A stretch of 10,739 nucleotides of DNA, taken from B4-G1 sp964393895 (GTDB lineage Bacteria; Chloroflexota; Anaerolineae; B4-G1). Both the position numbers and the translations under genes were made by a program. The stretch covers positions 1 through 10,739 of the forward strand of contig CAYMWP010000150.1 in assembly GCA_964393895.1 (NCBI GenBank). The letters are read 5' to 3'. The notes beneath the pieces are model-generated. The model saw nothing but the letters and a program-made list of their open reading frames with translations. It searched no databases and had not been told where the DNA came from. Shown here one piece after another: positions 1-6,510 of this stretch (position 1 is its first letter; each line of letters opens with the position of its first letter).

Positions 1-9
1 TCGCTGTGC

Positions 10-213
10 TCAGAATCCGAACTCGAACCAGTTGGTGCCGCTGATGACGGAGCAGGTTAGCGCCAGAAAGATGAGGAGCAGGATGATCCCGCAGCCGCAC
101 CCTGTGCAGGACAACCCTTTTCCGAAACCGAACTTTTCCTGCAACAAGTCAAAGAACCAATTCAGGAACGCCAATTTGAGCAGGCCGGATAAACAACCGG
201 GTCTATCGCGCAT
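10..213 (-). CDS. small Cys-rich single-pass membrane protein, function unknown
   Basis: A 67-residue protein I do not recognise by name. It reads as an amphipathic N-terminal part (about residues 8-30, rich in Leu, Phe and Trp), then a Cys-rich turn (Cys36, Cys39, Cys41 in SCTGCGCG), then one hydrophobic segment (about 41-58, IILLLIFLALTCSVI). The tail is short and aromatic (NWFEFGF). Cys7 and Cys54 are the other cysteines. A strong Shine-Dalgarno site, AAGGAG (complement of 221-226), lies 7 nt before the ATG, which argues for a real gene despite the small size. It starts 38 bp after the stop of the enolase-superfamily gene on the same strand, so the two are probably co-transcribed. Metal or thiol chemistry in the Cys cluster is possible but unproven. 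Confidence 0.7.
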   Translation of the reverse strand: MRDRPGCLSGLLKLAFLNWFFDLLQEKFGFGKGLSCTGCGCGIILLLIFLALTCSVISGTNWFEFGF

Positions 214-251
214 TGTGCTTCTCCTTTTTTGTGTGGGGGTGCAGATTTATT

Positions 252-1478
252 TTACCGCTTCTTCTTGCGGGCCAACCGCAGCGCGGTGAAAAGCCCCTTC
301 TGGCGGATGGTCTTTACCACGATGCCAGCCGAGGTGATATCGAAATACTTTTCGCCGTAGCGGGCCAGCTTTTCCTCGTCCAACTGTATGCTCAGGCCGG
401 GCGCGCCCGGTACGGCGACGGTTCCGTTCGAGTCCACGCGGATCGGCTCGGCCAGGATGCCATCGCGGGCCTCGGGTACCCAGCCTGGCGGCTCGTAGGG
501 GTATTCGATGGGGTGATCCATCGGCCCGGCGGCGTAGATGTGCAGGTTGATGAGAAAGCCCAGGCCGTTGGTCCAGGTGTGCGGCGTATAGCCCAGCCCC
601 CGCTCGCGGCAGGCTTTGAGCACCCGTACAGCGTCGCCGATGCCGCCGCCCATCGTCGCGTCGGGCTGGTAGATGTCAAAGCTGCCTTTCTCCAGCATTA
701 CCTTGAACTCTTGCCAGCCGCCGTTCAGCTCGCCCCCGGCGATGGGCACCTGGGAGCGACGGCACAGCTCGGCCTGCTCGTCGTAGGCGTACATATCGAG
801 AGGTTCTTCGATCCAACTTACGTCCAGGTCGGCGCAGGCACGGGCGAATTCGGTCGCCCGCTTCAGTGTCCAGATGGGGGCATCTTTTATCAACGAGACC
901 GGCCAGCCCTGGTTGGCGTCCACGCCGATTTGCATGCTGTCCCCCACGGCGCTCCGCACGGCTTCCAACTGGGCCACGTCCTCGGCCGGGTCAAAGCTGT
1001 GCACCCGCAACTTGACGGCCTTAAAGCCCATCTCGCGCAGCTCAAGCGTCTCCTCGGCCCGCTGCTCGGGTGGATGCACTTCGCCGGTGGAGACATACAC
1101 CTGCGCCCGCTCCACCCCCTCTCCGCCCAGCAAGGCCCAAAGGGGCTTGCCCTCGACCTTGCCCTTGACGTCCCAGAAGGCGGCCTCCATCCAATAGTTG
1201 CGCCAGCCCAGGTAGCTGACTTCGCGCAGCCGTTGGCGGGCGGCGGCGATGTCGGTGGGGTCGAGGCCGATGAGGTACGGGCCGATCAGTCCGCCCAGTC
1301 CCTCCCGCTCTCGCTCAAAGGCCATGCCGGCCGCCAGCCCCTGCACGCCATCGTCGGTCGTCACTCGCAGCAGAGTGAAACGGTTCACGGTCTGGGGATA
1401 ACCGGGAATCCACGCCGGGTAAAATGGTCTGGGCAGCGGAATCGCGACGTGAAACAACTCGATGCGGTCAATTTTCAT
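252..1478 (-). CDS. mandelate racemase/muconate lactonizing enzyme family protein (enolase superfamily)
   Basis: A 408-residue enolase-superfamily enzyme, expected to remove a proton alpha to a carboxylate with Mg2+; many such enzymes are sugar-acid dehydratases or racemases. Residues 1-125 form the alpha+beta capping domain and the rest the (beta/alpha)7-beta barrel. Visible active-site positions are K156-x-R158 at the end of strand 2, metal ligands D187 (VDANQGW), E224 (WIEEP) and E250 (AGGEL), and the Asp-His dyad D273 (QPDATMGGG) and H300 (TPHTW). E325 follows in HPIEYPY. The dyad places it in the mandelate racemase subgroup. The usual Lys-x-Lys is Lys-x-Arg here, so a racemase is less likely than a dehydratase; the substrate cannot be read. 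About ten extra residues lie between the first two metal ligands, and the C-terminus ends in a basic tail (RLARKKKR). The reading frame is open upstream, but ATG 1478 has AAGGA 7 nt before it and begins with the family-like MKIDRIELF, so I chose that start. Confidence 0.93.
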   Translation of the reverse strand: MKIDRIELFHVAIPLPRPFYPAWIPGYPQTVNRFTLLRVTTDDGVQGLAAGMAFEREREGLGGLIGPYLIGLDPTDIAAARQRLREVSYLGWRNYWMEAAFWDVKGKVEGKPLWALLGGEGVERAQVYVSTGEVHPPEQRAEETLELREMGFKAVKLRVHSFDPAEDVAQLEAVRSAVGDSMQIGVDANQGWPVSLIKDAPIWTLKRATEFARACADLDVSWIEEPLDMYAYDEQAELCRRSQVPIAGGELNGGWQEFKVMLEKGSFDIYQPDATMGGGIGDAVRVLKACRERGLGYTPHTWTNGLGFLINLHIYAAGPMDHPIEYPYEPPGWVPEARDGILAEPIRVDSNGTVAVPGAPGLSIQLDEEKLARYGEKYFDITSAGIVVKTIRQKGLFTALRLARKKKR

Positions 1479-1504
1479 CAGAGATTCCTTTCTCTTGTAG
1501 TGCC

Positions 1505-1534
1505 ATTTAGCGGGATGACGCGTTTGATCGTCAA
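1505..1534 (-). promoter_or_regulatory. weak candidate promoter for the enolase-superfamily gene
   Basis: On the minus strand TTGACG (1529-1534, five of six matches to the -35 consensus) is followed after 18 bp by CTAAAT (1505-1510), a poor -10. Transcription would start about 20 nt before ATG 1478. The position is sensible but the -10 match is weak. Confidence 0.25.
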
Positions 1535-1582
1535 CCGCTCTTTCCGACCGGAATATGATCGGCAACCAGGCTGTTTTTCCTG

Positions 1583-1755
1583 CGGTGTTACTGGTGATTA
1601 CCCACAAGTATGCAGATGTCTGTTCGAGGTGATCGTTTTTTCACCACAGGGGCGCGGAGGACACCGAGATAGGACATTTTTGTGTTTTCTCTGTGCTCTC
1701 TGTGTCTCTGTGGTGAGATGTGGGCAATCACCAGGGTGTTAGGATTGTAACACCG
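1583..1755. repeat. palindromic intergenic repeat, CACCACAGAG type, copy 1
   Basis: A nested inverted repeat of about 173 bp. The outermost arms are CGGTGTTAC (1583-1591) and GTAACACCG (1747-1755). Inside them CTGGTGATTACCCACA (1591-1606) pairs with TGTGGGCAATCACCAG (1719-1734) at 15 of 16 positions. The core has arms beginning TCACCACAG and ending CTGTGGTGA, 28 bp each, differing mainly by A/G transitions. A small perfect hairpin, GGTGTTA/TAACACC (1735-1754), sits at the right edge. The core motif of alternating CTCTGTG units is a kind of dispersed repeat I recognise from many environmental bacterial genomes, and translating it gives HREHRE-like junk peptides. A diverged relative lies at 4467-4578. 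Confidence 0.75.
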
Positions 1756-1830
1756 AATTGATCTTTTCACAAAACTCGACCACGTCAGAGTTGGGGGGTG
1801 TGTTCCACTGCCAAGATTAGACTACAAGAA

Positions 1831-1876
1831 AGGTGCGACGCACTTTTGTAAAAGAAGCGGCAAGTGCATCGCACCT
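1831..1876. repeat. 46-bp hairpin-forming inverted repeat
   Basis: AGGTGCGACGCACTT (1831-1845) and AAGTGCATCGCACCT (1862-1876) are inverted copies matching at 14 of 15 positions, with a 16-bp spacer. Each arm is itself partly palindromic (GTGCG-ACGCAC). No T-run follows, so it is not an obvious intrinsic terminator. It looks like a small dispersed hairpin element; no second copy was seen in the window. Confidence 0.7.
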
Positions 1877-1896
1877 CCCCCCGATCACCCGACAGT

Positions 1897-1925
1897 TTGT
1901 TTCCCGGTGTAGGATGTAGTATAAT
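1897..1925 (+). promoter_or_regulatory. candidate promoter TTGTTT-17-TATAAT
   Basis: A perfect -10 hexamer TATAAT (1920-1925) lies exactly 17 bp after TTGTTT (1897-1902), which matches the first three positions of the -35 consensus. A start near 1932 would give either a leader of about 400 nt for the kinase gene or a separate small RNA covering the structured element at 1947-2125. The -35 is mediocre, so activity is uncertain. Confidence 0.45.
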
Positions 1926-1946
1926 TGCAGGCGTGACTCTACTAGC

Positions 1947-2125
1947 AACTGCTCAGGCAGGCGGTCGTTAAAGCCGAACACGAGTAGCTTTGCCGATCAG
2001 CTGATTCTCAGCCATAGAAAGAGCCGGTGCTGGATCGCTTCCTGATCCGGCAGTGCCTGTTTTGCGCACCAGCACCGCCTGTTTTACGGCAGTGCGGTCC
2101 CAGCCTCGAGCCAGCCTGAGCAGTT
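1947..2125. repeat. 179-bp structured element bounded by 12-bp perfect inverted repeats
   Basis: AACTGCTCAGGC (1947-1958) and GCCTGAGCAGTT (2114-2125) are perfect inverted copies. Inside is a second perfect 9-bp stem, CGGTGCTGG (2025-2033) with CCAGCACCG (2069-2077), which competes with GGATC/GATCC (2032-2048). CGGCAGTGC and GCCTGTTTT each occur twice, at different spacings, between 2049 and 2095. The element begins about 15 nt after the expected start of the 1897-1925 promoter, so it could be a small structured RNA. It could instead be a MITE-like palindromic element: a 175-bp unit at 10432-10606 has near-identical ends. I recognise no known RNA family in it. Confidence 0.55.
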
Positions 2126-2333
2126 ACCGAGGTGCAAAGAAATCGAAAAACTTGGCAACTGGCATGCAAGAGGCTCTGGTCGCCCATCAACACTTCACGA
2201 GGCGACCACCACTGAAAGCCTGCTCAATCGTAACTGCCCTTTAACTAAACTGCAACGCTTTTTCTACCCTGATCATACGATTCTGTAGTAGAATTAAGTG
2301 AAAAACCACGCCTTCATCTCGAGGAACAGGGCA
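2126..2333 (+). other. leader region of the kinase gene with an 8-bp hairpin
   Basis: No convincing gene lies here. TGGTCGCC (2177-2184) and GGCGACCA (2201-2208) form a perfect stem with a 16-nt loop. Downstream the sequence becomes AT-richer (2240-2297), where a promoter closer to the kinase would be expected, but no good hexamer pair is visible. GAGGA at 2321-2325 is the ribosome binding site of the kinase TTG start at 2334. Confidence 0.4.
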
Positions 2334-4352
2334 TTGATTGGTAAAACGTTAGGCAAGTACCGGATTATTGGTCACTTGGGTACCGGCGGTATGTCCGAGG
2401 TCTACAAAGCATACCAGCCGGGCCTGGACCGTTACGTAGCCATCAAGGTACTTCATGCTTTCCTGGCTGCTGAAAAGGACTTTTTGACCCGCTTCCAGCG
2501 CGAAGCCAAGTTCGCCGCGATGCTCCGCCACCCCAATATCGTTCGGGTGCACGACTTTGACATCGAAGACAATGCCTACTACATGGTAATAGAGTTTGTA
2601 GATGGCCCCAGCCTCAAGACGCGCTTGCAGGAAATGGTCGAACAGAACCTGTCGCTGCCGTTGGAAGAAGTGGTGCGGATCGTCAGCGCAGTCGCCAACG
2701 CCCTCGATTACGCTCATAGCCGTGGGACGGTGCATCGGGACGTCAAACCGGCCAACATCATGTTCACTCACGACGAAGAAGTCATCCTGATGGATTTTGG
2801 CATCGCCAAGATGGTGGACGTCGTTGGGTTGACGGCCAGCGGCGCAATGGTCGGAACGCCCGCGTATATGGCTCCTGAGCAGGGCATGGGCCAAGCGGGA
2901 GATGAGCGGGCCGACATCTATTCCCTTGGGGTAGTCTTGTACCAGCTCACCACAGGACGTCTGCCGTTCGACGCCGAGACGCCTATGGGGATCGTTCTCA
3001 AACACATCAACGAGCCTCTGACGCCGCCTACTGCTATCAATCCCGATCTACCTGCCGGTATAGAGGCAGTGATCATGCACGCGCTGACCAAGTCCCCAGA
3101 AGATCGGTATCAGAGCGCCAAGGAACTCGCCTCCGATCTCAAAAGGGCTATGGCCGGTCAATTGGTCGAGCAGGCCGCATTGGAATTGACCGAGGTATCG
3201 GGGGCTTTTGAGACTTCAGTCACGGCTCGCGCTCAAGGACAGACAAATCGCTGGGAACGAGCGACATTGCCAAGTGCTCCGGCCTATGCTGCTTCAGCAG
3301 AAGCGGACGAGCGTCCCAAACAACGACGAAAATGGTTGGCCCTGCTACTTGCTCTGATCTTGATTGGAGGCGGGGTCGCCCTCTACGTCACGGGAGGAGC
3401 AGAACCCTTGTGGAATGCTCTTGCCTCTCTGTCCCCGTCGGATGCGACGGCCACGCCTGGCGCAGATGGCACCTCCACGCCGACGCCGGACGATTTTGCA
3501 ACCCAGGTAGCCGCTGCCGACGCTGCGCTTTCCACCCGCGCCGCGCAAGCTACGTACGAGGCCACCTTTAACTTTACTCCTTCGCCCTCACCCACCTCCT
3601 CACCCACCTCCTCACCTACGCCTACTCCCACGCCGGCCAGTATGTACGATTTCGATATTGTAAGAGACCTGCCGGTCTGGCCTGGCGTGCTCACGCCAGG
3701 GCAACGGTTCACCAAACAATGGGAGATCAAGAACACGGGTACGTACACCTGGCCGAGGGGGATCGAGTTGGTCTTTGTGTCTGGCGACGAGGTGGAGGTC
3801 TTGGAAAAGCTGGCGGTCGAGCGCTGTGCGCCGGGCGAAACCACCGAAATCGAGATCACTCTAAAAGCACCGACGAGTTACGGCCGATATAACAGCGTGT
3901 GGCAGTTGCAGGACGTCGAAGGGAACACGATTGGCCAAGACCTGGAGATCGTCTTCCGCGTAGGCGCGACGCCCACTCCTCCACCAACGGCGACGCCTTC
4001 ACCCACTCCCACGCCGGAAGCCTCACCCATACCGGCCGAGACGCTATGGATGTCAATCCCCGGCCTGTCCAGTTGCACTTTGTCCGGGGGACGGATCGAA
4101 TGGGGCAGAGGGGGAGGGCCGAGTGACGAATATCGCTACTTTGTCAGCGGAGTGTCTCCCGAGAACGAGCTAGGCGGGCCGTATTACGAGTTCACGGGGT
4201 TCCCGCACGTGATGACCTATTTCACCACGTCGGGAGAACTCTCATGGCCGGTGCCGAGCGATTGTTGTCTCGGCGACTATGGACATTATACGAGTCCAGA
4301 AGGCTATGAAATAGTGTGGCGCAAGGTCTTTATAGGGGAGTGTAACAACTAG
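2334..4352 (+). CDS. transmembrane Ser/Thr protein kinase with extracytoplasmic NBR1-type Ig-like domain
   Basis: A 672-residue Hanks-type kinase that phosphorylates Ser/Thr on cytoplasmic targets, anchored in the membrane with an external sensor part. The kinase domain (about 10-270) is intact: glycine loop GTGGMSEV (16-23), Lys38 in VAIK, helix-C Glu57, HRD (134-136) with Lys138 and Asn141, DFG (154-156) and APE (180-182). A juxtamembrane stretch (275-332) leads to one membrane segment (about 334-352). Outside follow a Ser/Thr/Pro linker (369-435), an NBR1-like Ig domain (about 437-543, PGQRFTKQWEIKNTGTYTW), a second Pro/Thr linker (545-568) and an unassigned domain of about 100 residues with Cys581, Cys644, Cys645 and Cys670. 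The frame opens at GTG 2298, but TTG 2334 has GAGGA 8 nt upstream and gives the typical start MIGKTLGKYRI, so I prefer it. No phosphatase gene is adjacent. Confidence 0.95.
   Translation: MIGKTLGKYRIIGHLGTGGMSEVYKAYQPGLDRYVAIKVLHAFLAAEKDFLTRFQREAKFAAMLRHPNIVRVHDFDIEDNAYYMVIEFVDGPSLKTRLQEMVEQNLSLPLEEVVRIVSAVANALDYAHSRGTVHRDVKPANIMFTHDEEVILMDFGIAKMVDVVGLTASGAMVGTPAYMAPEQGMGQAGDERADIYSLGVVLYQLTTGRLPFDAETPMGIVLKHINEPLTPPTAINPDLPAGIEAVIMHALTKSPEDRYQSAKELASDLKRAMAGQLVEQAALELTEVSGAFETSVTARAQGQTNRWERATLPSAPAYAASAEADERPKQRRKWLALLLALILIGGGVALYVTGGAEPLWNALASLSPSDATATPGADGTSTPTPDDFATQVAAADAALSTRAAQATYEATFNFTPSPSPTSSPTSSPTPTPTPASMYDFDIVRDLPVWPGVLTPGQRFTKQWEIKNTGTYTWPRGIELVFVSGDEVEVLEKLAVERCAPGETTEIEITLKAPTSYGRYNSVWQLQDVEGNTIGQDLEIVFRVGATPTPPPTATPSPTPTPEASPIPAETLWMSIPGLSSCTLSGGRIEWGRGGGPSDEYRYFVSGVSPENELGGPYYEFTGFPHVMTYFTTSGELSWPVPSDCCLGDYGHYTSPEGYEIVWRKVFIGECNN
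3588..3611 (+). repeat. 12-bp tandem repeat in the kinase Ser/Thr/Pro linker
   Basis: TCACCCACCTCC occurs twice in tandem (3588-3599, 3600-3611), followed by a degenerate third copy. It encodes the repeated Ser-Pro-Thr-Ser of the first extracytoplasmic linker. The unit length is a multiple of three, so copy-number change would alter linker length without a frameshift. Confidence 0.6.
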
Positions 4353-4378
4353 TTGCCTGCTCTTTAGTTTGACAATGG

Positions 4379-4420
4379 CGCATCTCGCTCGTCGTTAGGA
4401 GTGGGGCAGCCCCAGATGCG
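4379..4420 (+). terminator. possible stem-loop terminator after the kinase gene
   Basis: CGCATCT (4379-4385) pairs perfectly with AGATGCG (4414-4420), and GGGG-CAG-CCCC (4403-4413) can form an inner hairpin. It starts 26 bp after the kinase stop. The following sequence has only a short TCTTTT tract about 10 nt away, so intrinsic termination is doubtful. Confidence 0.25.
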
Positions 4421-4466
4421 GAACTGGTATCTTTTCTGGCTCTGGAATCCTTGAGGGTAGGAATTA

Positions 4467-4578
4467 TTAACAAACAGAGCAAGATTTCACCGCCGAGCGC
4501 GCAGAGCAAAGATGAAAAATCTCGGCGCACTCGGCGTTCTCTGCGGTGAACTCCTCGTTTTGAGGCGCAGTTTTGTTA
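4467..4578. repeat. palindromic intergenic repeat, CACCACAGAG type, copy 2 (diverged)
   Basis: TTCACCGC (4486-4493) and GCGGTGAA (4543-4550) bound an imperfect palindrome whose arms continue as CGAGCGCGCAGAG and, read back from the right, AGAGAACGCCGAG. An outer pair, TAACAAA (4468-4474) and TTTGTTA (4572-4578), encloses it. CCTC-GTTTT-GAGG (4553-4565) forms a small hairpin near the right edge, much as copy 1 has one at its right edge. It lies between the convergent kinase and Trx/CcdA-like genes and is the main content of that 268-bp gap. Confidence 0.65.
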
Positions 4579-4620
4579 GACGATTACAATGTTTTTGCGT
4601 TATCCGCCCCGCGTTCTGCG

Positions 4621-6237
4621 CTACACCACTATTGAGATGGTCAACCACGCCGCCAGTGCGGCAAAAAGCAGCGTCATCCCCAGTTTGACCGTTGCCGCTC
4701 GCTCCTGAAGGAAACGGGTGAATTGCTTCGAGCCGGTTCCATAGTAGGCCATGACAAAGACCACCACCAACGGCAGGATAAAGAGCAGGTTATAGAGCAC
4801 GAGGAAAACCAACGCTCGTATCCTCATCTCTGGCTGGCTCACCACGAAAATGATGGTGGGCAAGTAGACCTGGCCCGTGCAGGCCAGTTCCAGGAACGAG
4901 ACCACAACCCCGGTGACGAATGAGCCGGCAAAGAACGACCGTGATTGGCGTCCTTTGCGGATGACGGCGTTGATACGCATGCGTAACGAGTGAGGCAGGT
5001 TCAACGCCATATCTCCAACGTCGCCCCGCCGCGCCTTGAGAAAATCGAGGAAACTGAACACTGCCAGGCCAGCGCACAAGAGCCCGGTCAGGCCATACAC
5101 CCAACGCCCCAACGTCGTCAACACATCGCCCAGCAGATCGAGCACCTTGTAAAAGCCCAGTCCCACCACCAGGTAGGCCAGGAACACGCCGAGCGTAAAG
5201 GCCGCGCCCACGGCCAGAATCTCTCGCCCCCTGCGCCCGCTCAACGTCAGATAAGAGACGAAAAATACCAGGGTGGCGAAAGCGCACGGGTTCAGGCCGT
5301 CCACCAGGCCGGCAAAGATGACGGTCAGTGCGCCAAAGGACTGGAAACGTTCGAGAATGTCTTGCTCGGCCCTCTCGGGGTCAAACTCATCCCACACGCG
5401 CTCCCCTCCGCCGGCCACGTACTTCTCGGCCAGCGCCAGCACTGCTTCGGAAGTAATGTCGGCGCCGAGCAGGTAATCGTCGCCGACAAAGAGCGCCGGC
5501 GTAGATAATCGCCGATCTTCCGGCACGCCCGAACGAGCGCCCAGCCACTCGGCCAAAACCGCATTCTCCTGGACGTTGTATTCCTCAACTGCTAACTGGG
5601 GGTACTTGGTCTGCGCGTAGCGAATGTCGTACTCGGCGCGGCTGCACTCCTGACAACCCACCTCGTAGAAATAGGCTACCCAGATCGGCGGTGGCCCCTC
5701 ACAGGCGGAAGCATCCTCCGGGCCGCATGGTTCCAGCTCTTCCCCTCCTTGACCAAAGTCGAAACCCGTTCCTCCGTCGCCCTCAGCAGCGATCTCTTCC
5801 AGGCCGGGAATAACGGGCCATAGAGTGCCTCCTGCTGTCAGACAGGAATTGAGCAGACAGGGCAATTGTTCTCGGACGGCATCCTCGCCGATGAGCGCCT
5901 GCCCATCGATGATCAGCGTCGGAAACCCGCGTTCCTCAGGAGCCACGTCGAACAACTCCTCGGCGTGGATGAGCATCTCGTATTTGGCCGCGTCGAGTCC
6001 GCTCGCTGCGTTCGGGTCACGAACCTGCACCATTTTGATCTGCAACTGATTGCCATATTGCTCCTGCAATGGCTCCAACACTTCCTCAATGACGGCGATG
6101 CAGTGAGCACAATCGTCGGAGTAAAAGTAGACCATCCGCACGATTGGCCCCCCCTCGGCCCGAGCTATCTCTGTTCCCCAGGCCAGGGCCAATACCAGGA
6201 TCAGTAAAACCGCCCCCAGATAACGTCTCGACCTCAT
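4621..6237 (-). CDS. secreted double thioredoxin-like domain fused to CcdA/DsbD-type membrane domain
   Basis: A 538-residue protein, probably a thiol-disulfide electron carrier across the membrane. Residues 1-27 look like a signal peptide (hydrophobic 8-20, then ARA before EGG). Trx-like domain 1 (about 31-135) carries C43-A-H-C46 and a likely cis-Pro106 (GFPTL). An acidic, Gly-rich linker (145-180, with Cys171 and Cys179) leads to Trx-like domain 2 (about 184-275), with C195-Q-E-C198 and Pro247 (STPAL). The membrane domain has about six hydrophobic helices (303-330, 338-364, 376-399, 434-458, 475-499, 516-537). Its two candidate redox cysteines are Cys318 (GLNPCAFA, helix 1) and Cys453 (LACTGQVYLP, helix 4), as in the CcdA/DsbD family. 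GGAGG (complement of 6250-6254) lies 12 nt before the ATG, slightly far. No cytochrome c maturation gene is nearby, so the partner is unknown. Confidence 0.88.
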   Translation of the reverse strand: MRSRRYLGAVLLILVLALAWGTEIARAEGGPIVRMVYFYSDDCAHCIAVIEEVLEPLQEQYGNQLQIKMVQVRDPNAASGLDAAKYEMLIHAEELFDVAPEERGFPTLIIDGQALIGEDAVREQLPCLLNSCLTAGGTLWPVIPGLEEIAAEGDGGTGFDFGQGGEELEPCGPEDASACEGPPPIWVAYFYEVGCQECSRAEYDIRYAQTKYPQLAVEEYNVQENAVLAEWLGARSGVPEDRRLSTPALFVGDDYLLGADITSEAVLALAEKYVAGGGERVWDEFDPERAEQDILERFQSFGALTVIFAGLVDGLNPCAFATLVFFVSYLTLSGRRGREILAVGAAFTLGVFLAYLVVGLGFYKVLDLLGDVLTTLGRWVYGLTGLLCAGLAVFSFLDFLKARRGDVGDMALNLPHSLRMRINAVIRKGRQSRSFFAGSFVTGVVVSFLELACTGQVYLPTIIFVVSQPEMRIRALVFLVLYNLLFILPLVVVFVMAYYGTGSKQFTRFLQERAATVKLGMTLLFAALAAWLTISIVV

Positions 6238-6268
6238 TCGTTCTTTTATCCTCCGTAGAGTTTAATGT

Positions 6269-6336
6269 GGGTGTGTTTCATTTCAGTAGAGACCCTAGAC
6301 CTCCGAGGTCTTACCCAACTTATTTGAAACACACCC
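6269..6336. repeat. 68-bp inverted repeat with internal palindrome
   Basis: GGGTGTGTTTCA (6269-6280) and TGAAACACACCC (6325-6336) are perfect 12-bp inverted copies. Between them sits the palindrome AGACCTC-C-GAGGTCT (6297-6311). TTTAA occurs just outside both arms. The AGACCTC/GAGGTCT core resembles a dispersed repeat I have seen in environmental bacterial genomes (recollection, not a search). It lies in the divergent gap between the Trx/CcdA-like gene and the zinc-ribbon gene, about 30 bp upstream of the former, so it may also affect the 5' end of that transcript. Confidence 0.7.
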
Positions 6337-6423
6337 GTTTAATTTGCTCCTGCGCCGGCCCCACGCACACCGGCGTATTATGCCACAACAAGAGATATTT
6401 GCAAACAAGTCCAAGAGTCAGGG

Positions 6424-6452
6424 TTGGCAAGAAAGCATAAACGGGGTATCAT
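6424..6452 (+). promoter_or_regulatory. near-consensus promoter of the zinc-ribbon gene
   Basis: TTGGCA (6424-6429) and TATCAT (6447-6452) each match five of six consensus positions and are separated by exactly 17 bp. The expected start near 6459 gives a leader of about 52 nt before ATG 6511. This also argues against a longer protein starting at the TTG of the -35 box. Confidence 0.6.
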
Positions 6453-6510
6453 AAGGCCAAAGCGGCGGGGCCGACTTTACGTTCTGGACGATTCCCAAAA
6501 GGAGGATCAA

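Noticed and set aside
213..1742. A long plus-strand open frame of 509 codons
   Set aside because: It is the antisense of the enolase-superfamily gene, whose catalytic residues are all conserved on the minus strand; the plus-strand product shows no known motif.
1588..1770. A possible 60-residue minus-strand protein containing HREHRE
   Set aside because: It is a translation of the CACCACAGAG-type palindromic repeat, with no ribosome binding site.
1947..2125. Identification of the structured element as 6S RNA or SRP RNA
   Set aside because: Length and closing stem fit 6S loosely, but no clear central bubble arrangement could be traced, and the SRP loop motif is absent.
2053..2244. Small open frames in the kinase leader on both strands
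   Set aside because: No ribosome binding site, no recognisable motif, and the DNA is dominated by inverted repeats.
2349..3005. A 218-codon minus-strand frame inside the kinase
   Set aside because: It is antisense to the well-conserved kinase domain.
6424..6510. Longer zinc-ribbon protein starting at TTG 6424
   Set aside because: That codon lies within the -35 box of a good promoter, and ATG 6511 has a strong ribosome binding site.
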